Source: Phycisphaerae bacterium (GTDB taxonomy: Bacteria > Planctomycetota > Phycisphaerae > UBA1845). Taken from it: a DNA stretch of 11,407 nt. Below, piece by piece: positions 1 through 6,007 of this stretch (positions are counted from its first letter, which is position 1; each line of letters starts with the position of its first letter). The position numbers and the translations under genes were made by a program. Where the stretch lies: NCBI GenBank assembly GCA_029260195.1, contig JAJDDS010000015.1:1-11407 (forward strand). Direction: 5' to 3'. A model generated the notes under the pieces. It was not told the DNA's origin. It saw only the letters and a list, made by a program, of their open reading frames with translations, and did not search any database.

Positions 1-52
1 ATCCTTGCGAGGGTTTCGCAACACTCGATGATCGGAGAGCGACGTATGCGGT

Positions 53-271
53 ATGTCACACTTTGAAAGGAGTGCTGGAGAGTTTCTGTCGTCCGAGTTA
101 ACGGCTGCGAACTACATCGAGTTCTACCGTAGAGTGGGCGAGACACTGCGTATGTACAATGAGGACAAGCTCGTGGCGCCGGACGCGGTGTGGAGAATCA
201 AGCATCTCCACGCATTGGTCAGGAAGTACAACCTCAACCTTGAGGCCCAGCGGCAACTGCCGCCAGTATAA
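53..271 (+). CDS. Small uncharacterised protein (72 aa)
   Basis: I do not recognise this protein. It is soluble in character, has no membrane segment or signal peptide, and contains no cysteine. Residues 18-65 look like two or three amphipathic helices rich in Arg, Tyr and Leu, with a Pro-rich end (QLPPV). The ATG at 53 is the first start after an in-frame stop at 29-31. The only Shine-Dalgarno-like stretch (GGAG at 34-37) lies 15 bases away, which is long, so the start is uncertain. It is followed on the same strand by a 65-aa zinc-ribbon gene 55 bases downstream. It could be a genuine small gene or a chance ORF. The composition and the co-directional gene favour the former only modestly. 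Confidence 0.45.
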   Translation: MSHFERSAGEFLSSELTAANYIEFYRRVGETLRMYNEDKLVAPDAVWRIKHLHALVRKYNLNLEAQRQLPPV

Positions 272-326
272 GAGAAGATTGCCCATGACCGGCGAGAAGC
301 CTAGTTGCCAATAGGAGCAAAACCAA

Positions 327-524
327 ATGGCACGATGCAAACGGTGCGGAATCGAGTTCAGAACCGGACGTGGAGAGGCGCCGGAATTCTGTGAAGGATG
401 TGTTGAGGACCTCCTTGACGAGGAATACGACGACGATGAAAAGACGTTTGTGAACGAATTCGGTCTGCCGGACTTTGATTGGATGATGGGCGAGTCGGAT
501 CAACGGCGTGACAAGCGCGCTTAG
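327..524 (+). CDS. Small zinc-ribbon protein (65 aa)
   Basis: Two CxxC knuckles (Cys4/Cys7 and Cys22/Cys25) at the N-terminus form a Cys4 zinc-ribbon pattern. An acidic stretch rich in Asp and Glu (about residues 27-38) and a short hydrophilic tail follow. The start is well supported: AGGAG at 313-317 lies 9 bases before the ATG. Nothing beyond zinc binding can be predicted. Small acidic zinc ribbons often act as protein-interaction modules or nucleic-acid-mimic regulators, but that is only a general possibility. It sits 25 bases upstream of the UPF0316 gene and may share its transcript. The DksA-like protein and the kinase further on also carry Cys4 zinc elements, so zinc ribbons recur along this strand. 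Confidence 0.7.
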   Translation: MARCKRCGIEFRTGRGEAPEFCEGCVEDLLDEEYDDDEKTFVNEFGLPDFDWMMGESDQRRDKRA

Positions 525-549
525 GCCAACCAGAAGGGTGCATATTTGA

Positions 550-1215
550 ATGAAGAACGAGAGTTGGCTGCCCACGATCATTTTCGTGGCGCGCATCTGC
601 GACGTGTCGCTCGGAACGCTGCGCGTAGTCGCTGTCATCCGTGGCCAACAGTTGATGGCTGCAGTGCTGGGATTCTTCGAGACACTGATCTGGATTTTTG
701 CCGTCTCAGGCGTATTTGCTCACCTGGATAACGCTGCAAACACAGTGGCGTACGCCGCGGGGTTTGCCGGGGGGAACGCCGTCGGAATGTGGATTGAGGA
801 GAGACTCGCTCTCGGTTTACAGGCGATCAGTTTTGTCTCTCGCGGCACCACGAATGCTGTTGCCGACTGCCTGCGGTCGGCAAAGTGCTGCGTAACAGCC
901 TTCGCAGGCACAGGAGAGGACGGCCCGGTGTCCATCTGTCACACGGTGATCCCACGTAAGCACGCGCCTGGGGCTATACGCGTCGCCCACCAGGCGGACC
1001 CGGATGTGGTGATCACGGTCGGGGACATAAGGGAGTGCTCTGCCTTGAGCACGCGTCTCCACATTCCAAGGAAGGTCCCGCTCGCCATGGGGCGATACCT
1101 CGAACGGAGATTTTCCTGGCGCCCGCGGACTAGTCAAACGGCCCCAGCCGTGCTCTCCGGACGGTGCGGCCACTCGGATGGCGGCGCAGCGCTGACATCC
1201 GAGACGGAACGATAA
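550..1215 (+). CDS. UPF0316 membrane protein (DUF5698 + DUF2179)
   Basis: This is a UPF0316-family protein of unknown function. The N-terminal half is an integral membrane domain (DUF5698) with three hydrophobic segments at about residues 6-28, 35-58 and 62-82. It includes the family's typical features: RICDVSLGTLR near the start and GMWIEERLALG after the third segment. Residues about 88-180 form the soluble DUF2179 domain, in which CVTAFAGTGEDGP and the DPDVVITVGDIR stretch are recognisable. The last 35 residues are Ser/Arg-rich and not obviously conserved. The start at 550 has AAGGG 11 bases upstream; a TTG at 546 is out of frame. DUF2179 domains occur fused to membrane proteins and are thought to be ligand- or protein-binding, but the ligand is not established. 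The 3' end overlaps the longest version of the next gene. Confidence 0.85.
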   Translation: MKNESWLPTIIFVARICDVSLGTLRVVAVIRGQQLMAAVLGFFETLIWIFAVSGVFAHLDNAANTVAYAAGFAGGNAVGMWIEERLALGLQAISFVSRGTTNAVADCLRSAKCCVTAFAGTGEDGPVSICHTVIPRKHAPGAIRVAHQADPDVVITVGDIRECSALSTRLHIPRKVPLAMGRYLERRFSWRPRTSQTAPAVLSGRCGHSDGGAALTSETER

Positions 1216-1775
1216 AGCACCGGACGCCGCAATGTGCAGCGAGGCCTCCTGCCCGGGGAAGTGCAAAAACACCACCGCCAGTCGCCGGTGACGCGCCATT
1301 GTCCGCGGACAAGTTACGAGCGACGCAGCGAATCGCGGCCACGAATGCACGGGGTACGACACCACCACGCGGAAGGCGTCAAGGCAAGCGCCGACCCGCT
1401 ACGGTCGTGGTGGCCGGCACAGAGGCGCCCGAGATTCTGAGGAAGCTGCAGGCAATACGGGCGGAGTTGATCGCGGATTTTTCAAAAGACGCTGGCTCAC
1501 TGGTCGACGGCGGCGACTGCCCGGAGGGAGACCAACCTGAACATCGAGCGAGTCAGGACGTACGGGTAAGCTCAATCAAGCATCTATCGCGTGAGCTACT
1601 TGACGTCGATGCTGCGATCGAGCGCGTGCAAAAGGGGTACTACGGTGTCTGCATGGATTGCGGAAAGTCGATACCTGCCCCACGGTTGCGGGCGAACCCG
1701 GTCGCTACACGCTGCCTGACCTGCCAAGAAGGCCGCGAACGAAAGCAAGCGACCGTACGCCGCAGGTACGGGTGA
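1164..1775 (+). CDS. TraR/DksA-family zinc-finger protein
   Basis: The C-terminal half is a DksA/TraR-type protein: a helix (residues ~88-108), a second helix (~138-158), then the zf-dskA_traR zinc finger with C163-x2-C166-x17-C184-x2-C187 inside GVCMDCGK...RCLTCQ. Members bind in the RNA polymerase secondary channel and modulate transcription, often with (p)ppGpp, although acidic tip residues needed for DksA activity cannot be confirmed here. The start is uncertain. The frame is open back to a GTG at 1164, which overlaps the previous gene by 52 bases. The region to residue ~80 is basic, Pro/Ala/Arg-rich and low complexity. A GTG at 1407 would give a 122-aa protein, closer to the family's usual length. 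A TTG at 1299 is also possible. None has a strong ribosome-binding site. Only 1407-1775 is secure. Confidence 0.75.
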   Translation: MRPLGWRRSADIRDGTIKHRTPQCAARPPARGSAKTPPPVAGDAPLSADKLRATQRIAATNARGTTPPRGRRQGKRRPATVVVAGTEAPEILRKLQAIRAELIADFSKDAGSLVDGGDCPEGDQPEHRASQDVRVSSIKHLSRELLDVDAAIERVQKGYYGVCMDCGKSIPAPRLRANPVATRCLTCQEGRERKQATVRRRYG

Positions 1776-1795
1776 TGGGACGGACCCGGAATCGC

Positions 1796-1820
1796 CTGTC
1801 CAGAATCTCCGTCTGGACGG
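1796..1820 (+). other. Stem-loop between DksA-like and kinase genes
   Basis: GTCCAGA (1798-1804) and TCTGGAC (1812-1818) form a perfect 7-bp stem with a 7-base loop. A T-G wobble and a C-G pair at 1796-1797/1819-1820 extend it to 9 pairs. It lies 20 bases after the DksA-like stop and about 100 bases before the kinase. No T-run follows, so it is not a classical intrinsic terminator. It may be a 3'-end or processing structure. Confidence 0.4.
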
Positions 1821-1923
1821 CTTGGCATCGCAACGGGATCATTGTGGCTTATGTGCGTCCGACGCGCCGACGACGTAACTGTGCGTTGCAGTCGCCTAGT
1901 GAAACTTAAGGAGTACATGGGCC

Positions 1924-3231
1924 GTGGTACGTGTCCGCAGCAACCTTGGAAAATACCGCATCGATCGCCGTCTGGCCGAGGGCGGATTCGCGGCTGTCTA
2001 CGCGGCCCGGGATACGGTGTCCGGTGTTTCCGTCGCCCTCAAGATCCCGCAGCCGGGGCTCGTGAGCGAGGAGATGTTGGATGCGTTTCGCAAGGAGGTG
2101 CGCCTCACCGCTAAACTCGACCATCCCAACATTCTACCCATCAAAGACGCCGGTATGATCGACGGTGTCTTTTACGTGGCCAGCCCCCTCGGTCGCGAAA
2201 CGCTGTCCGACCGACTCGGGCGCCGCTTGGCGGCGCGGACCATGATCGACTTCGCTTCGCAGATGTTGGAAGCCGTTGCGTACGCCCACGGCAAGCGGAT
2301 CATGCACTGCGACATCAAGCCCGAGAATTTCATCCTGTTCCCTGACAACCGGTTGCGGCTGGCCGATTTCGGGATCGCCAAGGTCGCGCTTCGCACGATG
2401 CCGGCCTCGGGATCGGGGACGATTGGCTACGTCGCTCCAGAGCAGGCGATGGGCAAGCCTTCGCTACGCTCGGACGTCTTTTCGCTGGGACTGATTCTCT
2501 ACCGCATGTTCTCCGGACATCTCCCTGAGTGGCCGTATCACTGGCCACCGCACGGATTCGACCGAGTTCATCGGAGCTTGCACCCGAAGGTAGTCACGCT
2601 GCTGAGACGATCGATGGAGGTGGACAGCGCGAAGCGTTTTGCGGACGCGATCACCATGCGTCGTGCCTTTGAGCGCACCCGGTCTCGGGCAATCAGAAGG
2701 CCAATTGCACGGATGGTGAGGAAGGCGACGTCTGTTACCACATGGAGGACCATCCGTTGGCACGAGTTCTCTAAGCAGTTCCGCTCCACACTTCAGGTGC
2801 GGGAGGTTTGCGCAAGGTGCGGTGGTCCCATGGCGGAAGTCATGCAAGGCTGCCCGTGGTGTGGTACAATACGTCGCGCGCGAAAGGAGCAAACGCGCTT
2901 CCCGCGACGATGTCCTCGCTGCAAACGCGGCATCAAGTCTGATTGGCGATTCTGTCCTTGGTGCTACGGTGGTGTGGTGAATCCGGACAGCTACTGCCGC
3001 TGGTCGGACGTTGGATATGTCACACGGTGTCGCAACACATCCTGCGAGGGTAAGTGGCTGATGCCGTTCATGCGCTACTGCCCGTGGTGCCGAAGAAAGG
3101 TCACTCCAGCATGGCGAATCGACGGCTCCAGGGACCGTTGCTCACGATGCGGTTGGGGTGTCCTTCGCGACTTTTGGGACTACTGCCCCTGGTGCACCAG
3201 GAAGACAGCGGGGCAGAGGCGAAAGGTATGA
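1924..3231 (+). CDS. Ser/Thr protein kinase with four C-terminal zinc ribbons
   Basis: This is a eukaryotic-type (Hanks) kinase, predicted to phosphorylate protein Ser/Thr. The kinase domain spans about residues 10-255: glycine loop LAEGGFAAVY (18-27), lysine K40 in VALK, alpha-C E58, catalytic loop HCDIKPEN (128-135), DFG 148-150 and APE 171-173. All catalytic residues are present, but the loop is HCD rather than HRD, so it is a non-RD kinase and may not need activation-loop phosphorylation. A basic linker (~250-290) leads to four Cys4 ribbons: C296/C299+C310/C313, C330/C333+C344/C347, C369/C374+C386/C389 and C406/C409+C421/C424, each ending in CPWC. There is no membrane helix, unlike PknB-type sensors, so the ribbons probably provide binding or localisation. 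The GTG start has AAGGAG 10 bases upstream. An ATG at 1917 is out of frame. The stop overlaps the phosphatase start (ATGA). Confidence 0.92.
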   Translation: MVRVRSNLGKYRIDRRLAEGGFAAVYAARDTVSGVSVALKIPQPGLVSEEMLDAFRKEVRLTAKLDHPNILPIKDAGMIDGVFYVASPLGRETLSDRLGRRLAARTMIDFASQMLEAVAYAHGKRIMHCDIKPENFILFPDNRLRLADFGIAKVALRTMPASGSGTIGYVAPEQAMGKPSLRSDVFSLGLILYRMFSGHLPEWPYHWPPHGFDRVHRSLHPKVVTLLRRSMEVDSAKRFADAITMRRAFERTRSRAIRRPIARMVRKATSVTTWRTIRWHEFSKQFRSTLQVREVCARCGGPMAEVMQGCPWCGTIRRARKEQTRFPRRCPRCKRGIKSDWRFCPWCYGGVVNPDSYCRWSDVGYVTRCRNTSCEGKWLMPFMRYCPWCRRKVTPAWRIDGSRDRCSRCGWGVLRDFWDYCPWCTRKTAGQRRKV

Positions 3232-4043
3232 GCGCGAACAGAATCAACGTAGCGACGCTCCGCATTCGTGAGGATATGACCGACCCCGATGTTCTGGATG
3301 TTGGCCAAGGGCGGGCGGCCGTTTTCACCGCTCGTTGTATTGGCAAGGAAACGCCCAACGAGGATGCAGTGGGCGTTCTCTCGACAGACGGCCAATACGG
3401 CGTTCTTGTCGTTGCGGATGGTTTCGGCGGACAGCCCGCCGGTGATCGAGCGGCAGAACTGGCACTCTCCGCAGTCATTGAGGCTGTTGAAGAGTCGTCA
3501 GCGGCCGGTGGCGAAACTCAAGCCGGTATTCTCGCCGGGTTGGATCAGGCCAACGAGTTGGTGAAGTGCCTAGGCGTCGGTGCGGCGACGACCTTGGCCG
3601 CGGTCGAGGTCGAGGGCAACAGGATCCGACCGTATCACGTCGGCGACTCGGAAGTTCTGGTCGTTGGCCAGAAGGGACGCATCAAACTCCGAACCATATC
3701 CCACTCTCCGGCGGGCTACAGTGTCGAGGCAGGGCTAATGGACCCCGAAGAAGCCATCCAGCATGAAGATCGTCATGTCGTGTCGAACATGGTCGGATCG
3801 GACGAGATGCGCATAGAAGTCGGCCCCGTCGTCAATTTGCGTCCGCGTGACACGGTGGTGATCGCGAGCGATGGACTGTTTGACAATCTGGTTGTGGACG
3901 AGATTGCCGGTGTCATCCGAAAGGGTGACTTGCTGGAATCCACACAGCAGTTGGTCAGGCATTGCCAGGATCGGATGAGCGGCGCGATGGGAGAGCCCTT
4001 CAAGCCCGACGATCTGTCCGTCGTGGTATTCCGCTTGAGCTGA
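3228..4043 (+). CDS. PP2C-family Ser/Thr phosphatase
   Basis: This is a PPM/PP2C metal-dependent protein phosphatase of 271 aa that hydrolyses phospho-Ser/Thr with two Mn/Mg ions. Its metal ligands and motifs are visible: NED (44-46), VADGFGG (62-68), ATTLAAV with HVGDSEV (120-143), SDGLFD (214-219) and the late DD (261-262). It is a complete single-domain soluble enzyme. The ATG at 3228 overlaps the kinase stop as ATGA, so I chose it over the longer upstream frame from 3054, which only shadows the kinase zinc ribbons. An ATG at 3276 (residue 17) is a second candidate. The tight coupling makes the upstream kinase its likely partner, with the phosphatase reversing the kinase's autophosphorylation or substrate phosphorylation. 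This pairing is common for bacterial Hanks kinases. Confidence 0.92.
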   Translation: MSANRINVATLRIREDMTDPDVLDVGQGRAAVFTARCIGKETPNEDAVGVLSTDGQYGVLVVADGFGGQPAGDRAAELALSAVIEAVEESSAAGGETQAGILAGLDQANELVKCLGVGAATTLAAVEVEGNRIRPYHVGDSEVLVVGQKGRIKLRTISHSPAGYSVEAGLMDPEEAIQHEDRHVVSNMVGSDEMRIEVGPVVNLRPRDTVVIASDGLFDNLVVDEIAGVIRKGDLLESTQQLVRHCQDRMSGAMGEPFKPDDLSVVVFRLS

Positions 4044-4065
4044 ACCGCGATCGCAGGAATCTCGA

Positions 4066-4191
4066 ATGAAAGTTGCCGTCGTTTACAATCGTGAGAGCCG
4101 GAAGGTAATCGACCTTTTCGGTACGGCCAACCGCGAAAAGATTCGACTAACAAAGGATTCTGAGGATCAGAGAATGTCCAATTTCGACTGA
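4066..4191 (+). pseudogene. N-terminal relic of a D-Ala-D-Ala-ligase-like ATP-grasp gene
   Basis: A 41-codon frame starts 22 bases after the phosphatase stop, with AGGA at 4055-4058. Its first ~28 residues (MKVAVVYNRES, then LFGTANREK) look like the beginning of a Ddl-like ATP-grasp ligase family, as I recall such proteins: a beta-strand, an 'YNR' turn and an 'NREKIGLK' region before the first long helix. After residue ~30 the resemblance stops and the frame ends in an unrelated tail (DSEDQRMSNFD). A normal member would run 300 residues or more, so about nine tenths of the gene is missing. The intact start and ribosome-binding site mean a short peptide could still be made. A functional small gene cannot be ruled out from sequence alone. 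Confidence 0.6.
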
Positions 4192-4214
4192 GGCAGCACA
4201 GATCGATTCGGCAA

Positions 4215-4324
4215 TTCGGTGTCGGAGCCGTAAGCGATACCTACGGGCACGATCACCCTGAGCACAGAGTCGGACAACGACCACTTGATGACCTGCCCGT
4301 CACGGATTCCCTATTGGGTATCAC
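4215..4324 (-). pseudogene. Fragment of an MscS-type mechanosensitive channel gene, frameshifted
   Basis: Reading the minus strand, GTG at 4324-4322 opens VIPNRESVTG. A shift to another frame near 4300 then gives DGQVIKWSLSD followed by VLRV and VPVGIAYGSDTE, ending at about 4215. This matches the conserved stretch of MscS-family channels just after the pore helix (IPN..., then V.NWSLSD...R, then VGVAYGSD). The resemblance ends abruptly at DTE, and the frame closes at a TGA (4169-4167) after unrelated residues. Only about 35 codons of a gene that normally has several hundred survive. It begins right at the 3' end of the sigma-54 activator gene on the same strand, which suggests that an mscS-like gene once lay downstream of the activator and was mostly deleted. 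Confidence 0.72.
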
Positions 4325-5760
4325 CTCCGGCGAAACTGTTCTTTCGTGAATCCGTGCTTGTCCATCATTGCGTATAATGCACGGGAAGAAATCTCACCAC
4401 GGTCGGCGGCGTCTATGAGGCGGCCGCGCGTTGCGGAAAGCAGGAGTTGCAGGTACTCGCGTTCAAGCTGGCGAACATAGTTGTCCCGAACGTCCTTCCA
4501 CGGCTTATCAATAAGTTGACCATGCTCGTTGTCGCCTAACGAGTCGGGCGTCAGAACGGACTCGCCAGGAACGAATCGAGCAAAGTCGTGCTTCTCGACG
4601 ATCATCTTCGGAAGATCATGAATCGTCAGAACATGCCCTCGGCACAAAATGATCGCTCGCTCAACGACATTGATCAATTCCCGAATGTTGCCGGGCCATT
4701 CGTAGTCCGAAAGCACGTTCATCGCGTCGTCAGAGAAAGCCGAAACAGGGCGCCCCAGCCGGGCTTTGAAATCCTGCAGATATCGCTCTAATAGTCTCGG
4801 AATGTCTTCGCGGTGCTTTCGCAGTGGCGGAATCTCAAGCGTGACAACGCCGAGGCGATAATAGAGATCTCGTCTAAAGCTTCCGTTCTCGATCTCTGCT
4901 TCCAAATCACGATTGGTGGCCGCCATAACGCGTACGTCTAATTCAAACACGCTTTCGCTACCAAGTCGCTGAATGATGCGCTCCTGCAAGACTCGTAAGA
5001 GCTTTACCTGGAGATGTTTGGGAAGCTCGCCGATCTCGTCGAGAAAGACCGTTCCTCCGTGGGCTAGCTCAAAATAGCCTCGACGGTCCCTGCTGGCCCC
5101 GGTGAAGGCTCCCCGCACGTGCCCGAAGAGTTCGCCATCGAGGAGAGTCTCTGGAAGCGCCGCGCAGCTCACCGGAATAAAGGGATGCGACGCCCTTGGG
5201 CTCTCAGCGTGAATCGCCCGCGCGAGTCGTTCCTTACCTACGCCTGTCTCACCGAGAATAAGAAGGGAGCTGTCCGGCGCAATCACGCGCCGAACAATGT
5301 TTAGAAACGACTTCATCGCGGGGTTCGGAGACTCGAAGTCAGCCAATCGACATTCCGTTTCTGCGACATCACGCCGGATTCGGTCTACGCCAGTATCGTG
5401 GCGGCGAATGACGAAAGACAGGATTGCTTGGCGCATTGTCTCGTCGGGTAGCCGCGAATAGAGGACGGCGAAGCAACCGGCGATCAGAAGCCGGGCTCGC
5501 TCTTCTGGATCCTCTTTGTTCCAGATAACGATTAATTCGGGATGGTCCGGGAGATTGCGGATTGCGGCCACCGTCTCGTCGATGGGTTCCGGCAAGGCCG
5601 GCCGGGAGGCGATTATCAGATCGCCGGCATCGCCGACGCGATCCCAAAAAGGCCCCCGGGTCGGCCCGCAGGTAAGGGACACGCCAAGCGGGCTGAGCAA
5701 CTCGATCATGCGCTCCGCTAACTGAGGCCGGTGCACCACAATATGAACGCGAACCAGCAT
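4321..5760 (-). CDS. Sigma-54-dependent AAA+ transcriptional activator with pseudo-receiver
   Basis: This is an NtrC-type enhancer-binding protein that uses ATP hydrolysis to open sigma-54 RNA polymerase complexes. Residues ~1-120 look like a response-regulator receiver fold, but the strand expected to carry the phosphoacceptor Asp reads LIIASRP, with Ser in its place. Phosphorylation by a histidine kinase is therefore unlikely. The AAA+ domain (~140-375) is complete: Walker A GETGVGKE (170-177), sigma-54-contacting GAFTGA (217-222), Walker B GGTVFLDEI (235-243), FRRDLYYRL (295-303) with Arg-finger candidates, and WPGNIREL (355-362). A Fis-type helix-turn-helix (~434-468) includes the AADRGEISSRALYAMMDKHG region. 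I prefer ATG 5760, with GGAG 9 bases upstream, over GTG 5775 (five codons longer). It is divergent from the operon at 6008 and probably controls it. Confidence 0.93.
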   Translation of the reverse strand: MLVRVHIVVHRPQLAERMIELLSPLGVSLTCGPTRGPFWDRVGDAGDLIIASRPALPEPIDETVAAIRNLPDHPELIVIWNKEDPEERARLLIAGCFAVLYSRLPDETMRQAILSFVIRRHDTGVDRIRRDVAETECRLADFESPNPAMKSFLNIVRRVIAPDSSLLILGETGVGKERLARAIHAESPRASHPFIPVSCAALPETLLDGELFGHVRGAFTGASRDRRGYFELAHGGTVFLDEIGELPKHLQVKLLRVLQERIIQRLGSESVFELDVRVMAATNRDLEAEIENGSFRRDLYYRLGVVTLEIPPLRKHREDIPRLLERYLQDFKARLGRPVSAFSDDAMNVLSDYEWPGNIRELINVVERAIILCRGHVLTIHDLPKMIVEKHDFARFVPGESVLTPDSLGDNEHGQLIDKPWKDVRDNYVRQLEREYLQLLLSATRGRLIDAADRGEISSRALYAMMDKHGFTKEQFRRR

Positions 5761-5777
5761 TTTTCGGCACTCCACTT

Positions 5778-5837
5778 CCTAAACGATCTAATCGGTAGCA
5801 TACAGCTGGTTTTTCGGCTGTCTAGGACCGGTTTAGG
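5778..5837. promoter_or_regulatory. Wide inverted repeat in divergent control region
   Basis: CCTAAAC at 5778-5784 is mirrored by GTTTAGG at 5831-5837, 46 bases apart, between the activator and its divergent operon. Inside it a second short inverted pair, ACAGC...GCTGT, flanks a T-rich loop (about 5801-5820). The distance of roughly 100-150 bases upstream of the sigma-54 element is where enhancer sites usually lie. The 7-bp match alone is weak, so this is only a candidate operator. Confidence 0.25.
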
Positions 5838-5871
5838 GATATGGTCGATGGCATCGAGAACTTCCGCTCCA

Positions 5872-5906
5872 GCACGTAAGTTCTTAGTGTGCAGTGCGTT
5901 ACGTGC
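5872..5906. promoter_or_regulatory. Inverted repeat, candidate activator-binding site
   Basis: GCACGTAA (5872-5879) and TTACGTGC (5899-5906) form a perfect 8-bp inverted repeat with a 19-base spacer. It lies 25 bases upstream of the sigma-54 -24 element in the intergenic region shared with the AAA+ activator gene. An 8-bp dyad is less likely by chance than the shorter ones nearby. It could be bound by the activator's Fis-type helix-turn-helix or by another dimeric regulator. Confidence 0.4.
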
Positions 5907-5930
5907 GTCTTGATGAATCGATGGCCGTCG

Positions 5931-5946
5931 TGGTTCGTCACATGCT
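5931..5946 (+). promoter_or_regulatory. Sigma-54 (-24/-12) promoter
   Basis: TGGTTC (5931-5936), a 5-base spacer, then ATGCT (5942-5946) gives GG at 5932-5933 and GC at 5944-5945. The GG and GC are separated by exactly 10 bases, as sigma-54 requires (consensus TGGCAC-N5-TTGCA/T). Transcription would start near 5957, giving a leader of about 50 bases before the ATG at 6008. A sigma-54 activator gene diverges from this site, which strengthens the call. Confidence 0.6.
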
Positions 5947-5993
5947 CGTTCTGACTCACGGAATCACAGCGGACGCATCGAAAGCAGCCGAAC

Positions 5994-6001
5994 GGGAGGA
6001 G
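5994..6001 (+). promoter_or_regulatory. Strong ribosome-binding site of the operon's first gene
   Basis: GGGAGGAG lies 6 bases before the ATG at 6008. It is the best Shine-Dalgarno sequence in the window and fixes the start of the amidohydrolase-like gene. The downstream peptidase gene relies on coupling by overlap instead. Confidence 0.8.
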
Positions 6002-6007
6002 TAACAC

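Noticed and set aside
1..66. Possible tail of an upstream gene (frame 1, ending TGA at 64-66)
   Set aside because: Only 21 codons are visible with no recognisable motif, so it cannot be told from a chance frame.
817..1368. 183-codon minus-strand frame opposite UPF0316
   Set aside because: No domain, no ribosome-binding site, and it covers conserved DUF2179 coding sequence on the other strand.
2758..2773. TGGCACG resembling a sigma-54 -24 box
   Set aside because: No GC occurs at the required 10-base distance and it lies inside the kinase gene. The TGGCACG at 330 fails the same way.
3054..3227. Longer N-terminus for the phosphatase
   Set aside because: This stretch is the conserved zinc-ribbon region of the kinase in another frame. 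The ATG at 3228 with its ATGA overlap is the natural start.
4243..4300. ACGGGCA/TGCCCGT inverted repeat with a 44-base spacer
   Set aside because: A 7-bp match over this distance is expected by chance, and both arms lie within the MscS relic.
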